Of a stretch of DNA of 64,000 nucleotides, positions 46,967 to 55,416 are shown in pieces. Made by a program: the position numbers and the translations under genes. How positions within the stretch are numbered: position 1 is the stretch's first letter; each line of letters opens with the position of its first letter. Source of the DNA: DATAES01 sp963721305 (GTDB lineage: Bacteria > Actinomycetota > Acidimicrobiia > Acidimicrobiales > JACDCH01); assembly GCA_963721305.1 (NCBI GenBank), contig CAVRIR010000006.1, positions 62,001-126,000 on the forward strand, in the 5' to 3' direction. The notes below the pieces were generated by a model. The model was given only the letters and a program-made list of their open reading frames with translations, did not search any database and was not told the DNA's origin.

Positions 46967-47396
46967 GTGGAGGTCGAGTGGCGACGAGCCGCGGTCTATT
47001 CCGTTTGCCGGGACCAACTCAGCCGACTGCTGCCGACGCGGTTCATGTCAGCGGGCCATCCCGATAGCCGGAAGTGGACGATGCCCGGCGGCGCAATGGA
47101 GTGGGGCGAGTCGCGGCCGGAGAACGCGGTCCGGGGAACTCGAAGAGGAAACGGGCCTGGGCGCGACCATCGGTTCCGGTCCTGGGAGTGTTTTCGGGGT
47201 GGTACACCGATCGAGAGTCGATTCGCGGCGCAGCCGGCCACGCCATCGGGATCGTCGACGACACGACGGATGTGACCGGGCAGGTCCGGACCCAGTTCGA
47301 CGATGGAACCACCGACGCAGCTCAGTGGTAGAGATACAGGAGGTGCAGAACCTCCCGCACGTCGAGTTGCCCGAGTTCGTGCTCAGCATCATCTGA
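46967..47396 (+). pseudogene. NUDIX hydrolase, frameshifted
   Basis: Joined frames give a NUDIX hydrolase of about 142 residues from GTG 46967: AAVYSVCRDQLSRLL, then WTMPGGAMEWGES, PENAVR, ELEEETGLG (together the NUDIX box GX5EX7REUXEEXGU), GVFSGWYTDRESIRGAAGHA, TGQVRTQFDDGTTDAAQW and VQNLPHVELPEFVLSII. One extra g in cggggaactc near 47130, a second break near 47190 and a third at the TAG near 47330 interrupt it. All diagnostic residues are present in the joined protein, so it is either a recent pseudogene or hit by the same kind of indels seen in the first 16 kb. Confidence 0.7.
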
Positions 47397-47609
47397 CGGT
47401 CGAGCCTCAGCCGGCTTTTGGGGGCCGCGGGAATTGATGAGCAGTCATCGAACCCGGGGCGGTTCAATCGGAGACGTAACCGCACGTCAGAGACCTGACT
47501 GATCTCGTGCGACTCGTTGAATCGGACTCTCAATCCGCGGAACTCACGAATCGGGCCGCTCCCTACACCAGGCTCGGATCTTGGGGGCAGCGTTCATGTC
47601 GCCGTAACC

Positions 47610-49190
47610 ATGCCGACGTCGGGTGTTCTTACCTTTGATGCGATGAAGGGGTGCGCCTCCGGGCAGCGGGCTGCGTCGGGCGTTGTGTCTCCTGAGGAGC
47701 ATCTGACCTGGCACCACCTCACGGTTGACGGCCGCCGCGCCGCCTACGGCGTCGGCGGGCCGAGCGGTCCCCCCGTCGTCTTTCTGCATGGGTGGGCACT
47801 CGGCAGTCGGGCGTACAAGCGCGCGATCCGGCGGCTGATCAGTCGAGGATGCCGCGTGTACGCGCCGGCGCTGCCGTCCTTCGGCGGGACCGCCGACCTG
47901 CCTGCCGCCGCCATGGACGTCACGGGATACGCCGACTGGGTGTCGTCGTTCATCGCCGAGGTCGGGATCGTCGATCCCGCACTTGTGATCGGACACTCCT
48001 TCGGCGGCGGCGTCGCCATCAAGCTGGCGCACTCCCGGCCCGACCTCGTGCGGTACCTCGTGTTGCTCAACGCCGTTGGCGGCGTGGCGCCACGGCCAGC
48101 GTGGGGGTGGCTCGCCGGTTTTGGTCGCGAACTCTGGCCCATCCCCCAGGGGATCGAGATCGCACAGGCAATGCGCGCTGACCTGGTTCCCAACCTCATT
48201 CACAACCCACTCGGCCTCGCCCGCGCCGGTCGGTTGGCTCAGGATGCAGACCTGCGGGAAGAGCTGGCTGATCTCCGCGCACGTCGTGTGCCCGTCCTCG
48301 TGCTCACGAGCGAGGCCGATGGAGTGATCCCTCGCGGCGCGTTCGAGGCGGTGTGCGCCGCGGTCGGGGCCGAAGGTCGCGTGGTGAGCGGAAGGCACTC
48401 GTGGTTGCTCGCGGACCCCGACTCCTTCGACGAGGTGCTCGCGACGGTCGTCGATGTCCAGGTGGCCGAACACCGCACCTCGAGCGCGCGGGGTCGCGCC
48501 GCCGAGGTGGCCAGCCTGCTCGGACGGACCCGGCTCGAGAACCGCACGGTCCGGGCGCTGCTTCGCGGATCACCGCCGCTCTGGCTCATGAGCGAGTCGG
48601 CGGCAACGCTCGCCGGCGACCTCGCGCTGTGCCATCCCGAACTCCGCACCGATGAAGTCCGGGCGGTGGCCCGCCCCATCGAAGGCTCGCAGTCCGTCCG
48701 GTTGACCGTCGTCGCCGTCGACCGACGCGGTCTCCTCGCTGACAGCGCGGCCGTGCTGGCGTCGAACGAGCTGTCGATCTCGCACGCGTCGGCCGCGACG
48801 TGGCCGCGTCGCGGTCTCGCGCTCCACTCCTTCGTCATCGAGAGCCGAGACGGTCTCGACGAGCCAGCCTGGGCCAAGCTGGGTGAAGACCTGCGGGCGA
48901 TGGTCGCCTCCGGATCGACGACGTCGCCGCCCCTAGGCCCCATTGGTCCTGTGCAGGTCACGGTCAAGGGCACCGACGGCGACCGCTCGATGGTACGGAT
49001 CAAGGTCCGGGACCAACTCGGGCTCCTCGCGGCCCTCTGCCGATGGTTCGCGACACAAGACGCGAACATCGAGTCACTCCACGCCCGCACCGCATCCGGC
49101 ATCGTCGACGACACCTTCCTTGTCGTCGGCGACGTCGACGCGGCCGAGCTCGCCCGTCACTTGAACGGTGTCCGCCAGACGACAGCGTGA
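47610..49190 (+). CDS. Alpha/beta hydrolase fused to GlnD-like ACT domains
   Basis: 526 residues from ATG 47610 (ATG 47643 and GTG 47685 are alternatives; none has a clear ribosome site). N-terminal half is an alpha/beta hydrolase: oxyanion-type HGWALGSRAYK, nucleophile GHSFGGG (Ser near residue 130), acid in SEADGVIP, His in GRHSWLLADP. The second half has a linker (PPLWLMSESAATLAGDLALC) resembling the region between the catalytic part and ACT pair of GlnD, then two ACT domains: VRLTVVAVDRRGLLADSAAV and VRIKVRDQLGLLAALCRWFA. ACT domains usually bind small ligands such as amino acids, so the hydrolase may be allosterically controlled. The substrate is unknown. An unusual fusion. Confidence 0.75.
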   Translation: MPTSGVLTFDAMKGCASGQRAASGVVSPEEHLTWHHLTVDGRRAAYGVGGPSGPPVVFLHGWALGSRAYKRAIRRLISRGCRVYAPALPSFGGTADLPAAAMDVTGYADWVSSFIAEVGIVDPALVIGHSFGGGVAIKLAHSRPDLVRYLVLLNAVGGVAPRPAWGWLAGFGRELWPIPQGIEIAQAMRADLVPNLIHNPLGLARAGRLAQDADLREELADLRARRVPVLVLTSEADGVIPRGAFEAVCAAVGAEGRVVSGRHSWLLADPDSFDEVLATVVDVQVAEHRTSSARGRAAEVASLLGRTRLENRTVRALLRGSPPLWLMSESAATLAGDLALCHPELRTDEVRAVARPIEGSQSVRLTVVAVDRRGLLADSAAVLASNELSISHASAATWPRRGLALHSFVIESRDGLDEPAWAKLGEDLRAMVASGSTTSPPLGPIGPVQVTVKGTDGDRSMVRIKVRDQLGLLAALCRWFATQDANIESLHARTASGIVDDTFLVVGDVDAAELARHLNGVRQTTA

Positions 49191-49246
49191 CGTCGGAGAG
49201 TTTCCACAAACGTCACATCTGGTTCGTACGGTCGTGACCGGCCCGT

Positions 49247-49957
49247 GTGACCATCACCGGTGCCGCAGTGACAAACGGGAAGCGGATGATGGATGCAACT
49301 GCCGGTCCCCTCGGGTACCGGATGGCCAAGAGCGTGTTGGGCTGCACGTTGCGGGCGGCCTATGACATCGACATCGACGGGATCGGCCGTCTTCCGCGCA
49401 CGGGTGCAGTGATCGTGGCGGCCAACCACCGTTCGTTCATGGATTCGGTGTTCCTGGCCCTGGTGGCGGACCGGCCCGTGGCATTTCTGGCCAAGGCCGA
49501 GTACTTCGATCGACGCCGCACGGCCTGGCTGTTTCGCGCCACCGGACAGATTCCGGTGCGACGCGGCAGCCCCGCCGGCGCAAGGCGAGCGCTCGACGCC
49601 GCGCTCGGGGTGCTCCGCGACGGTGGCATCGTCGGCGTCTTTCCGGAAGGCACCCGATCTCGCGATGGTCTGCTGCACCGCGGCAACCTCGGCCCCGCCC
49701 GCCTGGCCCAAGCGTCGGGGGCGCCCATCGTGCCCGTCGGTCTCATCGGCACCGAAGCCGTGCAACCCCCCGACCAACGGCTACCGCGTCTCGGAAAGCA
49801 CGTGACGGTCAGATTCGGAGAGCCGCTTTGGCCCGACCACCAGCCCGCGAACCCCCGCGCCCATCTACGCGATCTCACCGAGCAGCTCATGACCCGCATC
49901 GCGGAGCTCTGCGGCCAGCAGTACCAACAGCGCGACAGCCACCTGGTCACCGCCTGA
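49247..49957 (+). CDS. plsC: 1-acyl-sn-glycerol-3-phosphate acyltransferase (PlsC-type)
   Basis: 236 residues, GTG 49247 (ATG 49286 is an alternative). LPLAT motifs are all present: catalytic NHRSFMD (the NHxxxxD block), substrate-site RGSPAGARRALD, and FPEGTRSRDG, followed by GAPIVPVGLIGTEAVQPPD. The enzyme adds an acyl chain to lysophosphatidic acid to make phosphatidic acid at the membrane. It sits 56 bases after the hydrolase-ACT gene and near the lipid operon at 51456-55325, which fits membrane lipid turnover. Confidence 0.85.
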   Translation: MTITGAAVTNGKRMMDATAGPLGYRMAKSVLGCTLRAAYDIDIDGIGRLPRTGAVIVAANHRSFMDSVFLALVADRPVAFLAKAEYFDRRRTAWLFRATGQIPVRRGSPAGARRALDAALGVLRDGGIVGVFPEGTRSRDGLLHRGNLGPARLAQASGAPIVPVGLIGTEAVQPPDQRLPRLGKHVTVRFGEPLWPDHQPANPRAHLRDLTEQLMTRIAELCGQQYQQRDSHLVTA

Positions 49958-50051
49958 GATAGCGAACATCACCGTGTGCGCGGTCTGGCACACCGACGAC
50001 GCTACGAACTCGGTAGGGATGCGTGTCGCTCGATGTCGGCAAGACTGAGTC

Positions 50052-50855
50052 GTGATGCGACGTTCGGTCTCCTGCCGGCTGAGCGCCGATGTGACACAGA
50101 TGACCGACCTTGCACTGTGTGTCGCCGTTGCCCGCGGACCCACTCTCGACGACGAGTCCTTGGTCGTTTCTCTCGATGGGAGAAAGGTTCCGGTCCGCGA
50201 GGTGGCTGACGACCACGGAACTCGCGTCCATCTCGCTGACGGTGTCGAGCCCGGGAACCTAACGGTCGCGTATACCGCTCGTATATCGGGTAGATCCGAG
50301 TCCGTGTCCGTCGGCGACATGGATGCCACCCGCTATCGCCGCGCCAGTCGTTACTGCGAGACCGACCGTCTGTTGGCATTCGCTCGCGCCGAGTTCCGAG
50401 ACTTGGAAGGGCTGGCGTTGCTCGGTGCCGTTTCCAGTTGGGTGGGCCAGCGGGTCGCATACGTGCCCGGCTGGAGTCGCCCCACCGACGGTGCCGTGTC
50501 GACACTCCTCACCCGCCAGGGCGTGTGTCGTGATTTTGCGCATCTCGTAATCGCGGTGCTGCGGGCCTGCGACGTTCCCGCTCGGCTTGTCTCTGTCTAC
50601 GCTCCTGGTTTGCAGCCAATGGATTTTCATGCTGTGGCTGAAGCCCTTGTCGACGGTCGCTGGCTCGTCACCGACGCGACGCTGTTGGCGCCCCGCCGCA
50701 CGCTGGTCAGGATCGCGACCGGGCGAGACGCGGCCGATACCGCGTTTCTCACCACGACCGGGACGTCGGTCGAGTTGACATCGCTCGAGGTCCAAGCAAC
50801 GTGTGACGGTCCGCTCCCTGGCGACGATCCGCGGCAGCCTCTTCAGCTTCTGTGA
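50052..50855 (+). CDS. Transglutaminase-like cysteine protein
   Basis: 267 residues, GTG 50052 directly followed by ATG. N-terminal beta domain (VSCRLSADVTQMTDLALCV, LTVAYTARI), then a transglutaminase core with Cys in GVCRDFAHLVIAVLRACDVP, His in DFHAVAEALVDGRW and Asp in LVTDATLLAP: the Cys-His-Asp triad is complete. Such proteins act as proteases or peptide-crosslinking enzymes; substrate unknown. No signal peptide. The gene converges on the minus-strand iron-permease-like gene 68 bases away. Confidence 0.85.
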   Translation: MMRRSVSCRLSADVTQMTDLALCVAVARGPTLDDESLVVSLDGRKVPVREVADDHGTRVHLADGVEPGNLTVAYTARISGRSESVSVGDMDATRYRRASRYCETDRLLAFARAEFRDLEGLALLGAVSSWVGQRVAYVPGWSRPTDGAVSTLLTRQGVCRDFAHLVIAVLRACDVPARLVSVYAPGLQPMDFHAVAEALVDGRWLVTDATLLAPRRTLVRIATGRDAADTAFLTTTGTSVELTSLEVQATCDGPLPGDDPRQPLQLL

Positions 50856-50923
50856 ACACAGCGCGGTGGCGACCGAGGTCGCGGCACACCCTTTGCGGCC
50901 TGACGTAGTGACGACGGGACCAG

Positions 50924-51379
50924 TTAGACATTCTTCACGAGGCCGTGCTCGCCGGTATCGAGGGCGGCATTGCGGACAACATCCTGATCCTTCTTGATGA
51001 CACGCTCTGGCGCGTCTTCGAGTCCGACGGTGCGGGTCAGCAGGGACTTGTCGTCATCGATGTCGAGTCGTTCAGCGATCAGTCGCAGCACCTCGCTCTG
51101 GGCGTCGAGCTTGGCCTGCATCGCTCGGCCGTCGCGGTTCTGGGTGTTCTGAATGATGAACACCATCCAGAACGTGATGATCGTCGTGCCGGTGTTGATC
51201 ACCAACTGATATGTGTCGTTGGCGAAATGGTCCCGCACGAAGTAGCCGCCGGCGGCCCAAGCAAACACGGCGACAACCGACAACAAGATCGCTGGAAACG
51301 AACCCAGCCACCCGGTCATGTTTCCGATCGCCCTGGTCAGCGCGGTGCTTCGGTCATCCGGTTGCGTCTGCACACTCAT
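50924..51379 (-). CDS. Low-affinity iron permease family membrane protein
   Basis: 151 residues, ATG 51379 with a GAGAGGA-type site eight bases upstream, preferred over the longer ORF start at 51577. Two membrane segments (SFPAILLSVVAVFAWAAGGY and YQLVINTGTTIITFWMVFII) followed by QNTQNRDGRAMQAKLDA, the hallmark block of the Iron_permease (PF04120) family. The C-terminal charged tail ends LDTGEHGLVKNV. The fungal founder transports iron; the bacterial role is not proven. Last gene of the minus-strand lipid operon, 76 bases after the cardiolipin synthase-like gene. Confidence 0.78.
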   Translation of the reverse strand: MSVQTQPDDRSTALTRAIGNMTGWLGSFPAILLSVVAVFAWAAGGYFVRDHFANDTYQLVINTGTTIITFWMVFIIQNTQNRDGRAMQAKLDAQSEVLRLIAERLDIDDDKSLLTRTVGLEDAPERVIKKDQDVVRNAALDTGEHGLVKNV

Positions 51380-51455
51380 CGGTGGAGTTCCTCTCGCTTT
51401 TCCGACGCCCGTCGATGGGTTACTCGCCGGCGGATCAGGTCGGCCGCCGCCGCCC

Positions 51456-52646
51456 CTAGAAAAGACGCCTGATGGGCCGCAGGGCCTGTTCGTAGAGCTG
51501 CTGTACATGACTGCGATGGTCCCAGCGGCCGGGTTCGATGCGGACGCTTCGCTCCAGATCGTCTTGGAAGTGGTCATCGAGCGTCTCGGCGATGCCTTCG
51601 TCCAGAGCGACGATGTTGATCTCTTCGTCGAGCGCCATTGAACGGCTGTTCATGTTCGCTGAGCCGATGCTGGCGACACAGCCGTCGACGGTTATGACCT
51701 TGGCGTGGAGCATGCTCGGTTGGAAGTTCCACAGCCGTATCCCGCAGCCGAGCAGCCGTTCGTAGGACGACTCGGCGACGACTTGCACGAGGCGCTTGTC
51801 GGCATGGGGGCCGGGCAGGAGTATGTCGATGGCGATGCCACGATCGGCGGCGTTGCACATCCGGTCGATCAGCTCGCTGTCAGGCACGAAGTATGCGGTG
51901 GTGATGTGGATGTGCCTCTCGGCGAGCTGGAGCAACGTCCGGAACAGGGTCGCGGTGTCGCTCCAACCTGTTTCGGACGCCCCTCGGATGCATTGGGCAA
52001 CCGTCGAGCCGGGTTGCGGCTGATGCGGGAAGCGGTCGACGCCGTCGTCGAAGATGTCGGGATCGGTTTCGATCCAGTTGTCGAGGAACGCAGCCCGTAA
52101 TCCGTCGACGGCGGGGCCCTCGACGCGGAAATGGGTGTCGCGCCATTCGTGTTCGTTGTTGGCGTCGCCTTGCCATTCGTCGGCGATACCGACCCCTCCG
52201 GTGAAGCCGACGGCTTCGTCGACCACCAAGACCTTTCGGTGAGTTCGGTGATTCAACTGATGGGGACGAAGCTTCTTGAGGGGCCGGAACCACCGGAGCT
52301 GGACGCCGTTGTCTTCCATGAGGCGTATCGAACTGGGGTCGATCAGGCGGGCGCCGTAGGAGTCGAGGAGCATCCGAACTCGTACTCCGGCCCTTGCCTT
52401 CTTTGACAGAGCCTCGGCCATCCGGGTACCGATCTCACCTTTCCAGTACACGAAGGTGAGGAAGTCGAGCGTGTGCTCGGCCTCTTCGATGGCACCGAAG
52501 AGCGCAGGGAAGATCTCGACCCCGTTGCGCAGCACTTCGATCTGGTTGCCCTCGGTCGCGGGCACGCCGAGCACCCCTTCGAGCGTCCGGCGAACTCTTC
52601 TGTCGGAATCGTCCTCTGAGGGCATCCCGTCCGCGGCAAGTGTCAT
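51456..52646 (-). CDS. cls: Cardiolipin synthase-like phospholipase D family protein
   Basis: 396 residues; ATG 52646 overlaps the stop of the YihY gene (ATGA). Two HKD motifs: HRKVLVVDEAVGFTGG in the first half and HAKVITVDGCVASIGSAN in the second, each with the downstream Gly/Ser/Asn residues of the family. The N-terminal GNQIEVLRNGVEIFPAL block and FLTFVYWKGEIGTRMAEAL are typical of cardiolipin synthase. It joins two phosphatidylglycerol molecules, or a related lipid pair. The ORF is open much further upstream, but the extension is antisense-like and overlaps the YihY gene. No N-terminal transmembrane helices are present, unlike E. coli ClsA. Confidence 0.85.
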   Translation of the reverse strand: MTLAADGMPSEDDSDRRVRRTLEGVLGVPATEGNQIEVLRNGVEIFPALFGAIEEAEHTLDFLTFVYWKGEIGTRMAEALSKKARAGVRVRMLLDSYGARLIDPSSIRLMEDNGVQLRWFRPLKKLRPHQLNHRTHRKVLVVDEAVGFTGGVGIADEWQGDANNEHEWRDTHFRVEGPAVDGLRAAFLDNWIETDPDIFDDGVDRFPHQPQPGSTVAQCIRGASETGWSDTATLFRTLLQLAERHIHITTAYFVPDSELIDRMCNAADRGIAIDILLPGPHADKRLVQVVAESSYERLLGCGIRLWNFQPSMLHAKVITVDGCVASIGSANMNSRSMALDEEINIVALDEGIAETLDDHFQDDLERSVRIEPGRWDHRSHVQQLYEQALRPIRRLF

Positions 52647-53620
52647 GCGGTCCGCAGCGCAGCCCACTCGGGCTCGGGCGCGGCGTCGGGCTCGGATTCG
52701 GCCACCTTGTGCGGATCCTGAGGCTTCGCCGCACCGGCGCGGACAGCCTCCAATTGTGCGGCGATGGATGCGCCGAAGAACACCGAGATCGAGGACAGCA
52801 GCGACCACAACAGAAGCGCGACCATCCCCGCGAGCGGCCCGTAGGTGTTGCCGAATGATGCGCTGTGGGCGAAGAACAAGCCGAGCCCGAGCGTCACGAT
52901 GCACCACAGGCCGACCGCGACCGACGCGCCGAACGCCAGCCACGACCACGCGGGTTGGCGGCGCCGGGGGCAGAGCCGGAACAGCAATGCCATACCCGCG
53001 AGCGTGAGGCCCAATCCGACCGGCCATGTCGCGAAGTCCCACACCGTCGCCAAGGCTGAGCTGTCGAAGGAGTGACTCACGGTCCGGCCGAAGGCGAGAA
53101 GTCCGACGGAGGCGGTGAGCAACGCGCCCACGCTGACCGCGAGCAGGGACGCCCGACCGTACTTGTGCAGCGTGGGTCGATCTTGTTCGACCCCGTAGAG
53201 CCGGTTGAGGCCGCGCTCGAGTTGGCCAATCGCGGTGGTTGCCGTGATCAGCCAACCGATGGCTCCGAATGCGAGACCGAGATAGTTGTGCGCGGAGCCC
53301 GTTTGCTGGGCTTGGCCGATGGTCGTGGTGAGCAGGTCTGCCACCGGCCCGGGAGCGGCCCCTTTGACAGAGCGGACGATCACGTCGCTGATGCTGGCAC
53401 CGCCCAACACTTGGGCAAGGCCGACCATCGCGATCGTTCCCTGCACCACGGCCAGGCTGAGCATGAACGCCATCGACCGGGAGTGACTGAAGCCGTCGGA
53501 CCACCGGAGGCGCTGGAAGGCATCGCGCAACAGCTTGCGTCGACCGCAGTCGCGCAAGGTCTTCCTGGCGTCGTCGCCGGTCAGCTCCCAGGTCTCCGGA
53601 ATCAGGGTCGCGGTGCTCAT
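52643..53620 (-). CDS. YihY/BrkB family membrane protein
   Basis: 325 residues; ATG 53620 overlaps the stop of the diacylglycerol-kinase-like gene. Six hydrophobic segments can be read, including MAFMLSLAVVQGTIAMVGLA, LGLAFGAIGWLITATTAIGQ, LLAVSVGALLTASVGLLAFG, WLAFGASVAVGLWCIVTLGL and LAGMVALLLWSLLSSISVFF. The motif QLERGLNRLYGVEQDRP is the family's conserved cytoplasmic loop. YihY/BrkB proteins are inner-membrane proteins of unknown or proposed lipid-transport role; here the neighbours suggest lipid handling. The C-terminus is an acidic tail. Confidence 0.85.
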   Translation of the reverse strand: MSTATLIPETWELTGDDARKTLRDCGRRKLLRDAFQRLRWSDGFSHSRSMAFMLSLAVVQGTIAMVGLAQVLGGASISDVIVRSVKGAAPGPVADLLTTTIGQAQQTGSAHNYLGLAFGAIGWLITATTAIGQLERGLNRLYGVEQDRPTLHKYGRASLLAVSVGALLTASVGLLAFGRTVSHSFDSSALATVWDFATWPVGLGLTLAGMALLFRLCPRRRQPAWSWLAFGASVAVGLWCIVTLGLGLFFAHSASFGNTYGPLAGMVALLLWSLLSSISVFFGASIAAQLEAVRAGAAKPQDPHKVAESEPDAAPEPEWAALRTA

Positions 53621-54495
53621 GTCGGTACGCGCACAGTGATTGCCTTCGGCTTCACCTCGTAGCGGAGACGCTTGACCTTCGACCGGCTGCCACCATCGAG
53701 TTCGTAGAGCGACGGCTCGTCCATCCGGACGTCGACGCACCGCGCTCTGGTCGTCTGTACGAACGGCGAACGATCGGCCTTCTTGCGAGCGGCGCGACCG
53801 AGCACGCGCAACCACTGCGCGGTGCCCTCGGCGGTGACGACTCCGACGTCGAGGACACCATCGTCTGGAACCGCATCGTTGAAGACGACCAGACCAGCGG
53901 TGGCGGTGCTGACGTTTCCGACGAGCACGCACGTGGCCTCGCCTTTGAACCATCGAGTGCCGTCGATCTTGATGCGCACCTTGTTCGGCGCGGCGCGCAT
54001 CGCGCCGACGCCGGTGCGAACATAGGCAAGCTTGCCAAGCTTCGCTTTGTCCGACGAGTCGGCGCCGTCGATCATGCGGGCATCGAACCCCACACCCGAC
54101 ATCACCGCGAAGTGCTCGCCGTTCACGCTTCCTACATCGAGGGCGCGGTTACGGCCATGAAGCGCGGTGTCGAGCGCCTCTTCCAGGTCGTGCCGGATGC
54201 CAAGGTTCGTCGCCAGAAGATTGGCTGTACCTGCAGGCAGGATCGCCAGCGTCACGTCGTGACCGACGAGAGCGTCGATACTCCGTTGCACCATCCCGTC
54301 GCCGCCCCACACAAACACCACCTGCGCCCCATCCTTGATGGCCCGACGGACGCGTTTCGGGGCCTGCTTGCTCTTCGAGACCTCATACCAGATCGGCTCC
54401 TCGACACCGGCCGCCGCGAGCCGCCGACGAAGCTCCGGTAGCCCATCGCCGAGCGTCTTGGCCTGGTGGGCCACCACCGCGATCTGTTCCATCAT
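53617..54495 (-). CDS. Diacylglycerol kinase catalytic-domain protein
   Basis: 292 residues, ATG 54495 overlapping the stop of the PAP2 gene. DAGK catalytic signature: VVFVWGGDGMVQRSIDAL (GGDGT-type ATP site, with Met for Thr) and LAILPAGTANLLATNLGI. The C-terminal beta domain reads ALDVGSVNGEHFAVMSGVGF and GVLDVGVVTAEGTAQWL. Soluble lipid kinases of this type phosphorylate diacylglycerol or related lipids, recycling them to phosphatidic acid. Its coupling to a PAP2 phosphatase, which makes the opposite reaction, and to a cardiolipin synthase suggests a lipid-head-group cycle. Confidence 0.87.
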   Translation of the reverse strand: MMEQIAVVAHQAKTLGDGLPELRRRLAAAGVEEPIWYEVSKSKQAPKRVRRAIKDGAQVVFVWGGDGMVQRSIDALVGHDVTLAILPAGTANLLATNLGIRHDLEEALDTALHGRNRALDVGSVNGEHFAVMSGVGFDARMIDGADSSDKAKLGKLAYVRTGVGAMRAAPNKVRIKIDGTRWFKGEATCVLVGNVSTATAGLVVFNDAVPDDGVLDVGVVTAEGTAQWLRVLGRAARKKADRSPFVQTTRARCVDVRMDEPSLYELDGGSRSKVKRLRYEVKPKAITVRVPT

Positions 54496-55325
54496 GCCGC
54501 CACGTCGACGCGGGTATCGACGTCGTCATGAGCCGGCTCGGCCGGCGCGGTGTTGGCGCGCACCGCCTCGACGGTGGCCAGCGCGACGGTGAGTGCAGCA
54601 ACACCCATCAAGATCCCGAACACCACATCGGTCGGGTGGTGCATACCGCGGTAGACGCGCGCGAACGCGACCGCGCAGGGCATCAAGATCGCGACGCACC
54701 ACGCGGCGACGCGGAGAATCCGCCGTCGAACCGTTGCGCTGACACACAACGCGATCAGCACGTAGATCACAGTGGTTGCCGCGCTGTGACCCGAGGGAAA
54801 GCTCGACGTGTCCGGTTCTGAGCCCAACTTGATGACATCCGGTCTCGGCCGGTCAACGATCAAGTTCACCACGAGGAAGATCGACAGCTCGAGGCCGAGC
54901 CCGAGGGCCAGCGCGGCGATGTAGCGCCAGTGTCTCCCGACAGCCAACAACGCCACGACGATGAGCGCTATCCCGATCGCGCCGAGCGTGTCAGCCGATC
55001 GCGACAATGCATTCGTGATCGAATCGGCTGCGGCCCCGCGATGCTCCGACAACCACCTGGTCGCGCTGTTGTCGGCATCGCCTACTGGGCCAGGAAGCAG
55101 CACCTTGGTGAGCAGTAGTCCGAGAAGCGCAACGGTCCCGGCGATCGCGGTATAGCCGCCGAAGAGCATCTCTGCTCCCGCAACGAGCCGAGGATGCTTG
55201 CGCCCACGTGTCGACTCCGCCGCGCGGTCGCCAAGCGCACTAGCGGCTCGTTCGAGTGACGCCTCGCCCTCTCGGATGTTGTCGTCCACGGCCACCGCTG
55301 ACAGTGGCTCGACGGTGGTCGTCAT
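54492..55325 (-). CDS. PAP2 family phosphatase
   Basis: 277 residues, ATG 55325. First gene of the five-gene minus-strand operon. PAP2 signature in three parts: VNLIVDRPRPDVIKLG (KxxxxxxRP type; Leu replaces Lys), SSFPSGHSAATTVI, and RVYRGMHHPTDVVFG. Hydrophobic helices surround them (LFGGYTAIAGTVALLGLLL and others). The enzyme would remove phosphate from phosphatidic acid or undecaprenyl diphosphate. The first 50 residues are charged and cytoplasmic-like. Overlapping ATGA with the next gene. The promoter should lie in the 91 bases shared with the divergent PAP2 gene. Confidence 0.86.
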   Translation of the reverse strand: MTTTVEPLSAVAVDDNIREGEASLERAASALGDRAAESTRGRKHPRLVAGAEMLFGGYTAIAGTVALLGLLLTKVLLPGPVGDADNSATRWLSEHRGAAADSITNALSRSADTLGAIGIALIVVALLAVGRHWRYIAALALGLGLELSIFLVVNLIVDRPRPDVIKLGSEPDTSSFPSGHSAATTVIYVLIALCVSATVRRRILRVAAWCVAILMPCAVAFARVYRGMHHPTDVVFGILMGVAALTVALATVEAVRANTAPAEPAHDDVDTRVDVAA

Positions 55326-55416
55326 CGAGGTCAGGGTGCCACTGGGAAGAATTTTCTAACCCTCGACCAAGTCGCGGGCTGTTTTCTTTGACTCGTCGTC
55401 GGGTACCAACAGGGCC

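Noticed and set aside
52646..53504. Long N-terminal extension of the cardiolipin synthase-like ORF
   Set aside because: The extension overlaps the YihY gene in another frame and has no recognisable domain; ATG 52646 with ATGA overlap gives a normal-length protein.
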